Origin: Streptomyces sp. ITFR-21
GTDB lineage: Bacteria; Actinomycetota; Actinomycetes; Streptomycetales; Streptomycetaceae
Direction: 5' to 3'
DNA: 64,000 nucleotides
NCBI RefSeq assembly: GCF_031844685.1
Contig: NZ_CP134605.1
Span: 682,001-746,000 of the forward strand
The notes beneath the pieces are model-generated. The model worked only from the letters and a program-made list of their open reading frames with translations. It ran no database searches and was not told the origin of the DNA. The translations under genes were made by a program, and so were the position numbers. Of the stretch, positions 8,132-16,475 are shown in pieces; positions within the stretch are counted from its first letter, which is position 1; every line of letters starts with the position of its first letter.

Positions 8132-9340
8132 TCAGCCGGCCGGGGCGAACAGGACCTCCTGCGCCGCGTCCAGCGCCGTGACCACCGCGCCCCGCAGGAT
8201 CGCCATGCCCTCCACCGCAGTGGTCAGGACCGTGGTGCGCAGCGGCGAGAGCCGGGCCAGTTGCTCGTCGACGAGGGCGGCGAGCAGCGGGCCGCCGCCC
8301 TGCCCCACCTCGCCGGCCAGGACGACCCGCCCGGGGTCGAGCACCGCGCAGATCGCCGCGGCACCGACCGCGATCCGCGCCGCCAGCTCCGCCAGGAACG
8401 GCCGGCCGGCGGGCCCCGCCGCAACTGCGGCCCGCACCGCCTCCCCGGCCGCCGCCGCGTCGCCCGCCGCCCCCGCCGCGAAGCCGTGTGCGCGGGCCAG
8501 CGCGCAGACCGCGCGGCTGCCGACCAGTCCGTGGTAGCCGTTGTCGCAGTCCGTCGCGGTCGGCAGCTCCCCGGTCAGGGACAGCGGCAGGAACCCCACC
8601 TCGCCGGCGCCGCCGGAGACCCCGCGCCGCAGCCGCCCGTCGAGCACGACCCCCGCGCCCACGCCGCCGCCGATCCACAGCAGCACGAAGGTGTCCGGCT
8701 CCCCCGCCGGGCGGCTCCGCTGCTCGGCCACCGCCGCCAGGTTGACCTCGTTCTCCAGCAGCACCGGCACCCCGAGCCGCTTGCGGACCTCGTCCACCAG
8801 GTCGCCGTGCCAGGCCGGCAGCGCCCCGGAGGAGCTGAGCCGCCCGGTGACCGGGTCGACCAGACCGGGGGCGCCGAAGACGACGGTGTGCAGCCCGGCG
8901 GCAGCGCCGGCCTTCCGCGCGGTGTCCTGGAGCAGCGCGATCCCGTCCTCGACGATCCGCTCCGGCGCCGCGTCCTCGGTTACCGGCAGCACCGCGCGGG
9001 CGGCCGGGCGGCCGAGCAGGTCGGCGATCTCCACCCCGATGCTCTCGATCCGCACGTCGAGCCCGGCGACATACGCCCGGCCGGCGACGATCCCGTAGAC
9101 CCGCGCGTTGGGGCCGCGCCGGGCCTCACCCGCCTCGCCGACCACCTCGATCAGCCCGGACTCCTGGAGCCGCTCGACGAGGTCGGCCACGCTGGGCCGG
9201 GACATGCCGGTGAGTTCCTTCAGCTGCCCGGCGGTGAGCGGCCCTTCCTCCTGGAGCAGGCGCAGCGCGAGCCGGTCGTTGATGGCGCGGGCGGTACGCG
9301 GCGACGCGTTGCGCCCGGGGTGCGCGCGGGTCACGGTCAT
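8132..9340 (-). CDS. ROK-family transcriptional regulator
   Basis: 402 residues. The N-terminal winged helix (about 20-75, with LTAGQLKELTGMSRPSVADLVERL) binds DNA. The rest is a sugar-kinase-like ROK domain with VFGAPGLVDPVTG and IGGGVGAGVVLDGRLRRG. ROK repressors typically sense sugars or sugar phosphates. Odd point: the zinc motif usually seen after the glycine-rich loop (CGxxGCxE) is replaced by TDCDNGYHGLVG, so only one of the expected cysteines remains. It is divergent from an MFS exporter across 65 bp, so it probably controls that gene and itself. Confidence 0.9.
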   Translation of the reverse strand: MTVTRAHPGRNASPRTARAINDRLALRLLQEEGPLTAGQLKELTGMSRPSVADLVERLQESGLIEVVGEAGEARRGPNARVYGIVAGRAYVAGLDVRIESIGVEIADLLGRPAARAVLPVTEDAAPERIVEDGIALLQDTARKAGAAAGLHTVVFGAPGLVDPVTGRLSSSGALPAWHGDLVDEVRKRLGVPVLLENEVNLAAVAEQRSRPAGEPDTFVLLWIGGGVGAGVVLDGRLRRGVSGGAGEVGFLPLSLTGELPTATDCDNGYHGLVGSRAVCALARAHGFAAGAAGDAAAAGEAVRAAVAAGPAGRPFLAELAARIAVGAAAICAVLDPGRVVLAGEVGQGGGPLLAALVDEQLARLSPLRTTVLTTAVEGMAILRGAVVTALDAAQEVLFAPAG

Positions 9341-9376
9341 ACGGCGATCCTTCCAGACCGGAAAACCCTTATCGTT

Positions 9377-9391
9377 CAGGTAGCCTTCCTG
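9377..9391. promoter_or_regulatory. Possible ROK operator: CAGG-N7-CCTG inverted repeat
   Basis: In the short ROK/MFS intergenic region an inverted repeat CAGG/CCTG, flanked by ATCGTT and ATAGTT, lies 15 bp before the MFS start. The stretch is AT-richer than its surroundings. A shared operator for the divergent pair is plausible but rests only on position and symmetry. Confidence 0.35.
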
Positions 9392-9405
9392 ATAGTTTAC
9401 CGGCC

Positions 9406-10629
9406 ATGCAGAGCGCTGACGCCACCGGGCGCGCCCCCGCCTCCGCCCGCCGGGCCCACGTGACCATAGCCATGGCCTTCGCCGTGCACGGCGCGGCGAG
9501 CGGCACCTTCGCCACCCGGATCCCCTGGATCAAGGACCATCTGCATCTGAGCGCGGGCCAGTTGGGTCTGGCCCTGGTCTGCCCGGCGATCGGTTCCTCG
9601 CTGCTGATGCCGCTGGCCGGGCGGCTGATGCACCGCTTCGGCTCGCGGGCCGCGCTGCGGCTGCTGCTCGGCCTGTGGTGCGTGGTGCTCCCGCTGCCGG
9701 CGCTCGCCCCGGGGCTGCCCTGGCTCTGCCTCGCCCTGCTCGTCTTCGGCGCCAGCGCCGGGATGACGGACGTGGTGATGAACGCGCTGGGGGTCGCCGT
9801 CGAGGAGCGGAAGGGCAGGTCGATCATGTCGGGGCTGCACGGCATGTGGAGCCTGGGCACCCTGGTCGGCGCCGGTATCGGCGTGCCGGCCACCCACGCG
9901 GACCTCGACGCCCGCGTCCATCTGGGCGCGGTGGCGGCGCTGCTGCTGGCGGTCGCGCTGCTGGTGTGCCGCGCCGCCCCCGACGTACGGCCGGCCGCGG
10001 ACGAGAAGGCCCCGCCGCGCTTCGCGCTGCCGCCGCGCGCCGCCCTGGTGATCGGCGGCATCGGCTTCTGCGGCACCTTCGCCGAGGGCGGCAGCTCCGA
10101 CTGGTGCGCGGTGTACCTGCGGGACGTCACGCACGCCTCAGCGGCGACGGCCGCGCTGGCGTACGCCTGCTTCTCGGCCGCGATGGTGACCACCCGGCTG
10201 CTGGGCGACCTCGCGGTCCGGCGGCTGGGCCCGGTGGCCACCCTGCGCGCCGGCGGGGTGGTCGCGACCGCCGGCGGCACGCTGGTGGTGCTCTCGGACG
10301 CGCCGGTGACCGCGATCGCCGGTTTCGCACTGCTCGGCATCGGGGTCTCCACAGTGGTGCCGCTGTGCTTCGCGGCGGCCGGCCGGCGAGGCCCGGTGCC
10401 GAGCCAGGCGATCGCCGGGGTGGCGACGGTCACCTACACCTCGGGACTGATCGCCCCGGCCGCCATCGGCGGTATCGCCGGGGCGAGTTCGCTGACCGCG
10501 TCCTTCACCCTGGTCACGGTGCTGGCGCTGGGCCTGGTGCTGGGCGCGGGGGTGGTACGGGCGCCGGCCACGGCGGTCGCCGGCTCCCCGGCGCCCGCCG
10601 CGCTGCCGTCCCCCACGTCGGTGGACTGA
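9406..10629 (+). CDS. MFS transporter (YbjJ-like)
   Basis: 407 residues with about twelve hydrophobic helices. The N-terminal segment AFAVHGAASGTFATRIPWIKD and the following GRLMHRFGSR loop resemble the YbjJ/FucP-like branch of the major facilitator superfamily. Substrate is unknown; the divergent ROK regulator hints at a sugar or sugar-like compound. No ribosome binding site is visible before the ATG, so a leaderless message is possible. Confidence 0.9.
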   Translation: MQSADATGRAPASARRAHVTIAMAFAVHGAASGTFATRIPWIKDHLHLSAGQLGLALVCPAIGSSLLMPLAGRLMHRFGSRAALRLLLGLWCVVLPLPALAPGLPWLCLALLVFGASAGMTDVVMNALGVAVEERKGRSIMSGLHGMWSLGTLVGAGIGVPATHADLDARVHLGAVAALLLAVALLVCRAAPDVRPAADEKAPPRFALPPRAALVIGGIGFCGTFAEGGSSDWCAVYLRDVTHASAATAALAYACFSAAMVTTRLLGDLAVRRLGPVATLRAGGVVATAGGTLVVLSDAPVTAIAGFALLGIGVSTVVPLCFAAAGRRGPVPSQAIAGVATVTYTSGLIAPAAIGGIAGASSLTASFTLVTVLALGLVLGAGVVRAPATAVAGSPAPAALPSPTSVD

Positions 10630-10703
10630 CGGCGGGTGGCGGGAGGACCAGAGGGTGGCGTCCCCGGGGCGCAGGCCCGCGGGTCGCTCGGTCGGCCGGT
10701 GGT

Positions 10704-10731
10704 CCGGACCTCGGCGGGAGAAGAGGTCCGG
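10704..10731. terminator. Candidate bidirectional terminator hairpin
   Basis: Inverted repeat CCGGACCT/AGGTCCGG with a 12-nt loop between the convergent MFS and MmyB-like genes. The rest of the 296-bp gap (10630-10925) shows no gene. Confidence 0.45.
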
Positions 10732-10925
10732 CGGGCACGCACGGGGGAATCGAGCCCGCCGGACCGTGCTCATTACGTTAGCGTCCCGTCGCGGTCCGTT
10801 GGGCCCGGCGGCCCCAATTCATGCCGCGGGAATACGCCATGGCACAGGCGCGCCGCCATCATCCTTACGCAGTACGGCAGTTGGGCGGCTCGCGGCACGT
10901 TTTTCGGCCCCGCCGGGCACCGGTT

Positions 10926-11768
10926 TCAGCCGACTGCCAAATTCTGCAGACCCACCACGTGCAGCAGCCGCAGCCGCTCGTGGGACTCGGTGCCCGGACG
11001 GGCGCTGTGCACGACCAGCCGCTGGTCGTGGTCGGCGCTCAGCAGCACCTCGCAGTCCAGCACCAGCTCGCCGACCACCGGGTGCAGGACGCGCTTGACG
11101 TCGGTACGCCACACCGCCACCTGGTGGTCCTCCCACAGCCGGGCGAACAGCGGGCTGGCCGCGCGCAGTTCGGCCGCCAGCGCGGCCGGCCGCGGATCGT
11201 CGGGCCGGGCGGCGAGCAGCGCCCGCAGCCCGGCCACGTGGTTGCGGGCCAGCCGCTCGTGGTCCTCGGCCGGGTACAGCGCGAGCGTCTGGGGTTCGGT
11301 GAACATCCGCCGGATGATGTTGCGGGCCAGCGGCGGGCGCGCCGAGATGTCGCCGAACAGCGCGGCGGCCATCAGGTTCTGCGCCAGGATGTCGCCGAAG
11401 TCGGTGATCACCTGGGCCGGGGTGTCGTGCAGCCGGTCCAGCACCAGCAGCAGCCCGGGGCGGACGTACCCGCTGCCCACCGCCTCCCGGGGCGGTTCCT
11501 CGCCCGACAGGTGGAACAGGTGGTTGCGCTCGTCCACGCTCAGCCGCAGCGCGCGGGCGATCGCGGCCAGCATCTGCCGTGAGGGGCGGGAGCCGCGGCC
11601 CTGCTCCAGCCGGGTGTAGTAGTCCACCGACATGCCGGCCAGCTGGGCCACCTCCTCCCGGCGCAGCCCCGGGGTGCGCCGTCTGGCGCCCTCGGCGAGG
11701 CCCACGTCGGCCGGGCTCAGACGGGTGCGGCAGCGGCGCAGGAAGTCGGCGAGTTCCGGTCGGTTCAC
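10926..11768 (-). CDS. XRE-type regulator with MmyB-like ligand domain
   Basis: 280 residues. The N-terminal helix-turn-helix (about 5-70) contains RRTPGLRREEVAQLAGMSV followed by YYTRLEQGRG and RPSRQMLAAIARAL, the signature of this large actinobacterial family. The C-terminal MmyB-like domain (about 105-275, PAQVITDFGDILAQN onward) is thought to bind a fatty-acid-like ligand. It is divergent from an NAD-dependent epimerase gene with 156 bp between; such regulators often control the neighbouring oxidoreductase. GTG start; the ribosome binding site is poorly placed. Confidence 0.92.
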   Translation of the reverse strand: MNRPELADFLRRCRTRLSPADVGLAEGARRRTPGLRREEVAQLAGMSVDYYTRLEQGRGSRPSRQMLAAIARALRLSVDERNHLFHLSGEEPPREAVGSGYVRPGLLLVLDRLHDTPAQVITDFGDILAQNLMAAALFGDISARPPLARNIIRRMFTEPQTLALYPAEDHERLARNHVAGLRALLAARPDDPRPAALAAELRAASPLFARLWEDHQVAVWRTDVKRVLHPVVGELVLDCEVLLSADHDQRLVVHSARPGTESHERLRLLHVVGLQNLAVG

Positions 11769-11924
11769 ACTCCCCAGGATGCGGCCGGGACGGCCGCCGG
11801 ACCAGATCCCAGCCAGGGAGCGCCGCTCCCTGGATAAGGAGGTCTCTCCCGGTCACCCGTCCGGCGGCGGCAGGCTCTGACCGGCAGGCCAAGATCAGTA
11901 CTAATCAGGGGTGAGGAGTACGCC

Positions 11925-12770
11925 ATGAGGATTCTGGTCACCGGGGCGACCGGTCGGGTGGGCCGCAGGTTCGTACCGCGGCTGCTGGCGCGGGCGGCAG
12001 GCTCCGACACCGTACGGCTGCTGGTCCGCGACCCGGCGCGGGCCGAGCCGCTGGTCCGGCTGGGCGCGGAGGCGATGACGGGTGAGCTGCGCGAGCCGGC
12101 CGACGTCCGCCGGGCGCTCGCCGGTGCGGAGGCGGTGGTGAACCTGGCGGCGTCCTTCCCGGCGCCGGGGGTGCCGGACGAGGAGCTGTGGGCGGTCAAC
12201 CACGAGGCGGCGCTCGCCCTCGCCCGAGCCGCGCTCGACGCCGGCGCCAGCCGCTTCGTCCAGGCCGGCACCGGCCTGGTGTACGGCGCCGGCCGCGGCA
12301 GACCCGCGGCCGGGGACGGCGGGCCGGTTCCCGGGACGCCGGCGTGGGACGCGTACGCGCGGTCCAAGCGCGCCGCCGAGGAGGGGCTGCTGGCGCTGCA
12401 CCGCGCGTACGGCCTCGACGTCCGGATCGGCCGGCTGACGTACGTCCACGGCGAGGGCGGCCCGCACCCGGCCGCCGCGCTCCACCGGGCCGCCGGCCGG
12501 CCGGACCGCCGGCGGACGGCGTCGATCCGCCACGCGGACGTGCCGCAGGGCCTGCTGCGGCTGCTCTACGCGCCGGGGATCGGCGGCCGCGCGTACGACC
12601 TCGCCGACCACGCCCCGGCCACCGCCGTCGAGCCGTACCGGCTGAGCGGCGCCGGGATCCCGGCCGGCCCGTGGGACGGCGTGGTCTCCGCCGTCCGCGT
12701 CGGCGGCGCGCCGGGCCCGCGCCCGCGGTACCCGTGGGCGCGGGCGGTCGGGGACGCGGGCGTGCGCTGA
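11925..12770 (+). CDS. NAD-dependent epimerase/dehydratase (extended SDR)
   Basis: 281 residues with the Rossmann motif RILVTGATGRVGRRF at the N-terminus, the substrate-side NLAASFP segment and the catalytic YARSK (YxxxK) at about 145-149. The Ser/Thr position is suggested by AGTGLVYG. The start is backed by GAGGAG. Substrate is unknown. Divergence from the MmyB-like regulator suggests induction by a small molecule that the enzyme may process. The C-terminal region is short for nucleotide-sugar epimerases, so a general NAD(P) reductase role is possible. Confidence 0.88.
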   Translation: MRILVTGATGRVGRRFVPRLLARAAGSDTVRLLVRDPARAEPLVRLGAEAMTGELREPADVRRALAGAEAVVNLAASFPAPGVPDEELWAVNHEAALALARAALDAGASRFVQAGTGLVYGAGRGRPAAGDGGPVPGTPAWDAYARSKRAAEEGLLALHRAYGLDVRIGRLTYVHGEGGPHPAAALHRAAGRPDRRRTASIRHADVPQGLLRLLYAPGIGGRAYDLADHAPATAVEPYRLSGAGIPAGPWDGVVSAVRVGGAPGPRPRYPWARAVGDAGVR

Positions 12771-12851
12771 GGAGCGGCACGTTCACCCTTTCCGGCGATC
12801 CGGCGGCGCGTGCCCCGGCCCGCGGGGCGGCGGGCGGGCCAGGCTGGGCGG

Positions 12852-13541
12852 ATGACGACGGCAGGGCGGCCGGAACCGGCGGACGTGGGGCGGGTGCTCT
12901 CGCTGATGCGGGGGCTGGACTCGGCGCTCCCCCGCACCGACGGGGTGGCTGTCTTCAACCGGGTGTACCTGTCGGTCACCGAGGAGATGCGGCGGCGGCT
13001 GGCGGCGGGGGTGTTCGCCGACCCGTACGCGGCCGGTGAGCTGGCCGCGCGGTTCGCCGGCCGCTACCTGGCGGCGGTCGAGGACGACCGCGCGGGCCGC
13101 CGCCCGCCCGACTGCTGGCGCCCGCTGCTGCGGCTGCGCGGCCACCGCGGCATCCGTCCGGTCCAGTTCGCGCTGGCCGGGATCAACGCGCACGTCGGGC
13201 ACGACCTGCCGCTGGCGGTGGTGGACACCTGCCGGGCGACGGGCCGTGCGCCGCAGGCGCTGGAGGGCGACTTCGACCGGGTGGGCGAGGTACTGACCGC
13301 GATCGAACGGCGGGTCAGGGAGGAGCTGATGCCGGGCCCCGACCTGCTGGAGGCGGCCGATCCGCTGACCCATGTGGTGGGCGTGTGGAGCCTGGAGCGG
13401 GCCAGGGAGGCGGCCTGGGCGGCGGCCCGGCTGCTGTGGGCGCTGCGCGGCGGCCACGACGCCTACGAGGAGTGCGTGACGCGGCTGGACGCGGGCGTCG
13501 GGCTGGTGGGGCGGTTCCTGCTCACCCCGCTGCGGGGGTGA
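12852..13541 (+). CDS. DUF5995 family protein
   Basis: 229 residues. The pattern VAVFNRVYLSVTEEM, followed by HRGIRPVQFALAGINAHVGHDLPLAVVDTC, is the conserved core of actinobacterial DUF5995 proteins; its histidines and aspartates suggest a metal site. The usual start is the ATG giving MTTAGRPEP. No function is established. It is 81 bp downstream of the epimerase gene and may share its transcript. Confidence 0.85.
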   Translation: MTTAGRPEPADVGRVLSLMRGLDSALPRTDGVAVFNRVYLSVTEEMRRRLAAGVFADPYAAGELAARFAGRYLAAVEDDRAGRRPPDCWRPLLRLRGHRGIRPVQFALAGINAHVGHDLPLAVVDTCRATGRAPQALEGDFDRVGEVLTAIERRVREELMPGPDLLEAADPLTHVVGVWSLERAREAAWAAARLLWALRGGHDAYEECVTRLDAGVGLVGRFLLTPLRG

Positions 13542-13592
13542 GCGGGCCGCGGGGGCGGCCCGCCGGGGCCGGGCCCGGGGGCGGCCCGCCGC

Positions 13593-15296
13593 TCAGTCCT
13601 CGGGCAGCAGCACGGGCGCTATCTCGTCGTAGACGTCGCCGGGCCCGGGGTTGCCCGGGTCGGTCCCCCCGCCGAGGTGGTGCAGCACGCCCCAGACCGC
13701 GTTCAGCGCGGTCTGCACCGCGCCCTCGGCCCACCCGGCGGTCCAGGAGACGTCGTCGCCGGCCAGGAAGAGGCCCCGCCGGTCGGCGGGCAGGGTGTCC
13801 TGCATGAAGTGGGTGAACAGCCGCCGCTGGTAGCGGTAGTGGCCGGGCAGGTTGGCCTTGAACGCGCCCATGAAGTACGGCTCGTTCTCCCAGGAGACGG
13901 TGACCGGGTTGCCGATGATGTGCTTCCTGATGTCGACCCCCGGGTAGATCCCGCCGAGCGAGGTGAGCATCACCTCCATCCGCTCGTGCGCGCTCAGCGG
14001 CAGCCACTTCAGGCTGTCGTCGCACCAGGTGTAGGACAGGCAGATCGCGGCCGGCCGGTCGGGTCCGTCGTCCAGCAGGTACGTGCCGCGGGTCATCCGG
14101 TCGGTGAGCGTCATCGACATCAGGTCCCGGCCGGTGCGGGGGTCCCGGTCCCGCCAGAAGGGGCGGTCGACCGGCACGAACAGCTTGCTGGACTCCATGT
14201 AGTGGGTGCGTTCGACGGCCGTCCAGTGGTCGATCGGCAGGAGCGAGTCGTCGCAGGCGATCTTGGACAGCAGCATCCAGCTCTGCGCGGTGAAGACCAC
14301 GGCCCGGTAGCCGCGCATGTCGCCGGAGGAGTCGGTGACGGTGATCCGGTTGCCCGCGGTGCGGTGCAGCGCGGTGACCGCCGGGCGCGGGGTGCCGCCG
14401 TGCAGGGAGCTCAGCGATGTGCCCGGCGGCCAGTGCAGCGGTTTGTCCGGCGCGCGCTCCCACAGCCGCAGCGGCAGCTGCCCGCTGCCGCCGACGATGC
14501 CGCGGTGGTCGTCGTCGGCGCCGGTGTAGACCACCCGCAGGATCTCCAGGATGGAGTTGGGGAAGTCGGTGTCCCAGCCGCCGGTGCCGAAGCCGACCTG
14601 CCCGAAGATCTCCCGGTGCCGGAAGGAGCGGAAGGCCGGGGAGTCGCACAGGAAGCCGTAGAAGGTCTGGTTGTCCAGTCTCTCGACCAGGCCGGACCAG
14701 ATCGCCCGGATCCGGGGGACGTCCCTGGTCCGCACCGCCCGCTGCATCGCGGCGAAGTCGGCGCCTTCCTCCAGGCAGGTCCGCCAGGCGCGCATCACCT
14801 CGTGGAAGACCTCGGGCAGGTCGTCCACGGTGGTGGCGTAGTGCGTCTCGCCCTTGAGGTCGACCACGGTCGACGGGGTGCCGGGCGCCAGCGGGTTGGG
14901 GAACGGCCGGGTCTCCAGGCCGACCAGGTCCACGTAGTGCTGGAAGGCCGTGGAGGACGGCGGGAAGCGCATGGCGCCCATCTCGGCGGTCAGCCCCGGG
15001 TCGCAGCCGTCGAAGGTGACCGTCCGCAGCCGGCCGCCGATCCGGTCGGCCTCGTAGACGACCGGCCGCAGCCCGGTCCTCATCAGCTCGTACGCGGCCA
15101 CCATCCCGGACAGTCCGCCGCCGATCACCGCGACCTCGGTGCCGTGCTCGGCCGCGGGCACGGCACCCAGGCCCGCCGGGTGCGCCAGGTAGTCGTCGTA
15201 GGCGAAGGGGAAGTCGGGGCCGAACATGGTCACCGGCGGCTGCGCCGCGGCCTCGGTGTGCTGCTCGTCGTGGACGGCGGTGGGCACGGACGTCAT
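13593..15296 (-). CDS. davB: Flavin amine oxidase, probable L-lysine 2-monooxygenase (DavB)
   Basis: 567 residues, the usual length for lysine 2-monooxygenase (oxidative decarboxylation of L-lysine to 5-aminovaleramide). The N-terminal block MFGPDFPFAYDDYLAHPAGLG precedes the FAD-binding VAVIGGGLSGMVAAYELM (about 55-72) and the GGRLRT motif. Middle blocks REIFGQVGFGTGGWDTDFPNS and RGTYLLDDGPD and the C-terminal GLFLAGDDVSWTAGWAEGA match my memory of Pseudomonas DavB throughout. Its ATG overlaps the stop of a nitrilase-family gene (ATGA), the expected amidase partner. Other amino acid 2-monooxygenases, such as tryptophan, are the main alternative. Confidence 0.85.
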   Translation of the reverse strand: MTSVPTAVHDEQHTEAAAQPPVTMFGPDFPFAYDDYLAHPAGLGAVPAAEHGTEVAVIGGGLSGMVAAYELMRTGLRPVVYEADRIGGRLRTVTFDGCDPGLTAEMGAMRFPPSSTAFQHYVDLVGLETRPFPNPLAPGTPSTVVDLKGETHYATTVDDLPEVFHEVMRAWRTCLEEGADFAAMQRAVRTRDVPRIRAIWSGLVERLDNQTFYGFLCDSPAFRSFRHREIFGQVGFGTGGWDTDFPNSILEILRVVYTGADDDHRGIVGGSGQLPLRLWERAPDKPLHWPPGTSLSSLHGGTPRPAVTALHRTAGNRITVTDSSGDMRGYRAVVFTAQSWMLLSKIACDDSLLPIDHWTAVERTHYMESSKLFVPVDRPFWRDRDPRTGRDLMSMTLTDRMTRGTYLLDDGPDRPAAICLSYTWCDDSLKWLPLSAHERMEVMLTSLGGIYPGVDIRKHIIGNPVTVSWENEPYFMGAFKANLPGHYRYQRRLFTHFMQDTLPADRRGLFLAGDDVSWTAGWAEGAVQTALNAVWGVLHHLGGGTDPGNPGPGDVYDEIAPVLLPED

Positions 15297-16147
15297 GGGG
15301 CGCTTCTCCAGGCGGACTCTTCGGTCGCTTCGGGTGCCTCGGGCCGGCGCACCAGCGAGCCGTACAGCTCGGGGCGGCGGTCGGACAGGTACGGGGTGTC
15401 GGCGCGGGCCGTCCGCAGCACCGCCGGGTCGGCGTCGGCGACCAGCAGCTCGGTGCCGGTGCCGGCCCGGGCCCGCACCACTCCGTCCGGCCCGGCCAGG
15501 CAGCTGAGCCCGGTGAAGTCGTAACCGCCCTCCGGGCCGCAGCGGTTGACGTAGGCGATGTGCATGCCGTTCTCGTACGCCCTGGCCGGCACCAGGGTCC
15601 GCGGCACGAACTCGTACGGCCGCATCAGCGCGGTGGGAACGGCCAGCAGCTCGGTGCCGGCCAGCGCGTGGGCCCGCACCGCCTCGGGGAACTCCAGGTC
15701 GTAGCAGATCAGCAGCCCGATCCGGACGCCGTCGAGGTCGGCCTGCACGACGGGCTCGGCGCCGGGGGTGAAGATGCCGCGCTCGTAGGCGCCGAACAGG
15801 TGCGCCTTGCGGTAGGCGGCGAGCGGGGCGCCGTCGGGGCCGACGAGGCGGGCGGTGTTGAACACGGCCGCGCCGGCCAGTTCCGGGCTCCCGTAGACGA
15901 TGCCGATCCGGTGCCGGGCGGCGATCTCCCCGACCCGGCGTTCGGCCGCGCCGCCGGCGGTCTCGGCGAGTTCCGCGGTCCGTCCGCCGAGCGCGTACCC
16001 GGTCAGGAAGAGTTCGCTGGTGACCAGCAGCCGGGCGCCCTGCCCGGCGGCCCGGCCCGCGGCCTCGTCCAGCACGCCGAGGCTCTCCGCGACGCTGCCG
16101 GGAATTCCGCCGGGACCTTGCAGCAGCGCGGTGCGCAACGGCGCCAT
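15293..16147 (-). CDS. davA: Carbon-nitrogen hydrolase, probable 5-aminovaleramidase (DavA)
   Basis: 284 residues of the nitrilase superfamily. The triad is visible: Glu in VTSELFLTGY (about residue 45), Lys in YRKAHLF (about 114) and Cys in LLICYDLEFPE (about 148). It would hydrolyse 5-aminovaleramide, made by the coupled monooxygenase, to 5-aminovalerate and ammonia, feeding glutarate formation. A strong purine-rich ribosome binding site (GGGGAGAGAGAGG) precedes the ATG. No 5-aminovalerate transaminase or semialdehyde dehydrogenase is nearby, so later steps would be encoded elsewhere. Confidence 0.85.
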   Translation of the reverse strand: MAPLRTALLQGPGGIPGSVAESLGVLDEAAGRAAGQGARLLVTSELFLTGYALGGRTAELAETAGGAAERRVGEIAARHRIGIVYGSPELAGAAVFNTARLVGPDGAPLAAYRKAHLFGAYERGIFTPGAEPVVQADLDGVRIGLLICYDLEFPEAVRAHALAGTELLAVPTALMRPYEFVPRTLVPARAYENGMHIAYVNRCGPEGGYDFTGLSCLAGPDGVVRARAGTGTELLVADADPAVLRTARADTPYLSDRRPELYGSLVRRPEAPEATEESAWRSAP

Positions 16148-16282
16148 GGCACCTCTCTCTCCCCTTGTTCCGCGTCGTCATCACGCGCTGTTTCGCCTGG
16201 TCAGGCGGGGTCTACGAGCGTGCTCCGACGGTACGGCCGCCGACCCGGCGGCGGCAAGACGCGATCATTGCGGCCAGGCGGT

Positions 16283-16325
16283 CGATTCGTTGCGTCTTCG
16301 GGGCCGACCGCGGCGATTCGTTGCG
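16283..16325. promoter_or_regulatory. Direct repeat of CGATTCGTTGCG, candidate operator of davAB
   Basis: Two exact copies at 16283-16294 and 16314-16325, 31 bp apart (about three helical turns), with a diverged third copy (GATCATTGCGG) near 16264. Evenly spaced repeats upstream of an amino-acid catabolic operon would suit an Lrp-type regulator such as the one encoded 1.2 kb away. The repeats are seen; the regulator link is inferred. Confidence 0.4.
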
Positions 16326-16399
16326 CGGGGTGCCCGATGTGGTGGCAAAAGGGGCGCGCTCGGCAAGCCCGGCAGGCGGCGGCGGGGTGGGCACGGGAC

Positions 16400-16438
16400 G
16401 GCCACGGCCGGCCCGCTGTCAGCGGGCCGGCCGTGGCC
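16400..16438 (-). terminator. Terminator hairpin after the DUF2382 gene
   Basis: Perfect 18-bp stem (GGCCACGGCCGGCCCGCT and its complement) with a 3-nt loop, 37 bp beyond the stop codon. No clear U-run, as is usual in Streptomyces. Confidence 0.8.
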
Positions 16439-16475
16439 GGGGTACTGCCGGTACTGCCGCCGCGGCCGGTCGGCC

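Larger units (their letters stand above)
16148..16475. other. Intergenic region upstream of davA and downstream of the DUF2382 gene
   Basis: 328 bp without a credible gene. It contains a repeated 12-bp motif described separately and a long terminator hairpin. The davA promoter should lie here, but a clear -35/-10 pair was not identified. Confidence 0.6.

Noticed and set aside
12188..13039. Plus-strand frame overlapping the epimerase and DUF5995 genes
   Set aside because: Arg/Gly-rich translation in the wrong frame across two well-supported genes.
13593..16184. A single 863-codon frame that could be read as a fusion extending davB upstream
   Set aside because: The part upstream of MTSVPTAV is out-of-frame davA sequence; davA is intact in another frame and the ATGA overlap marks the true davB start.
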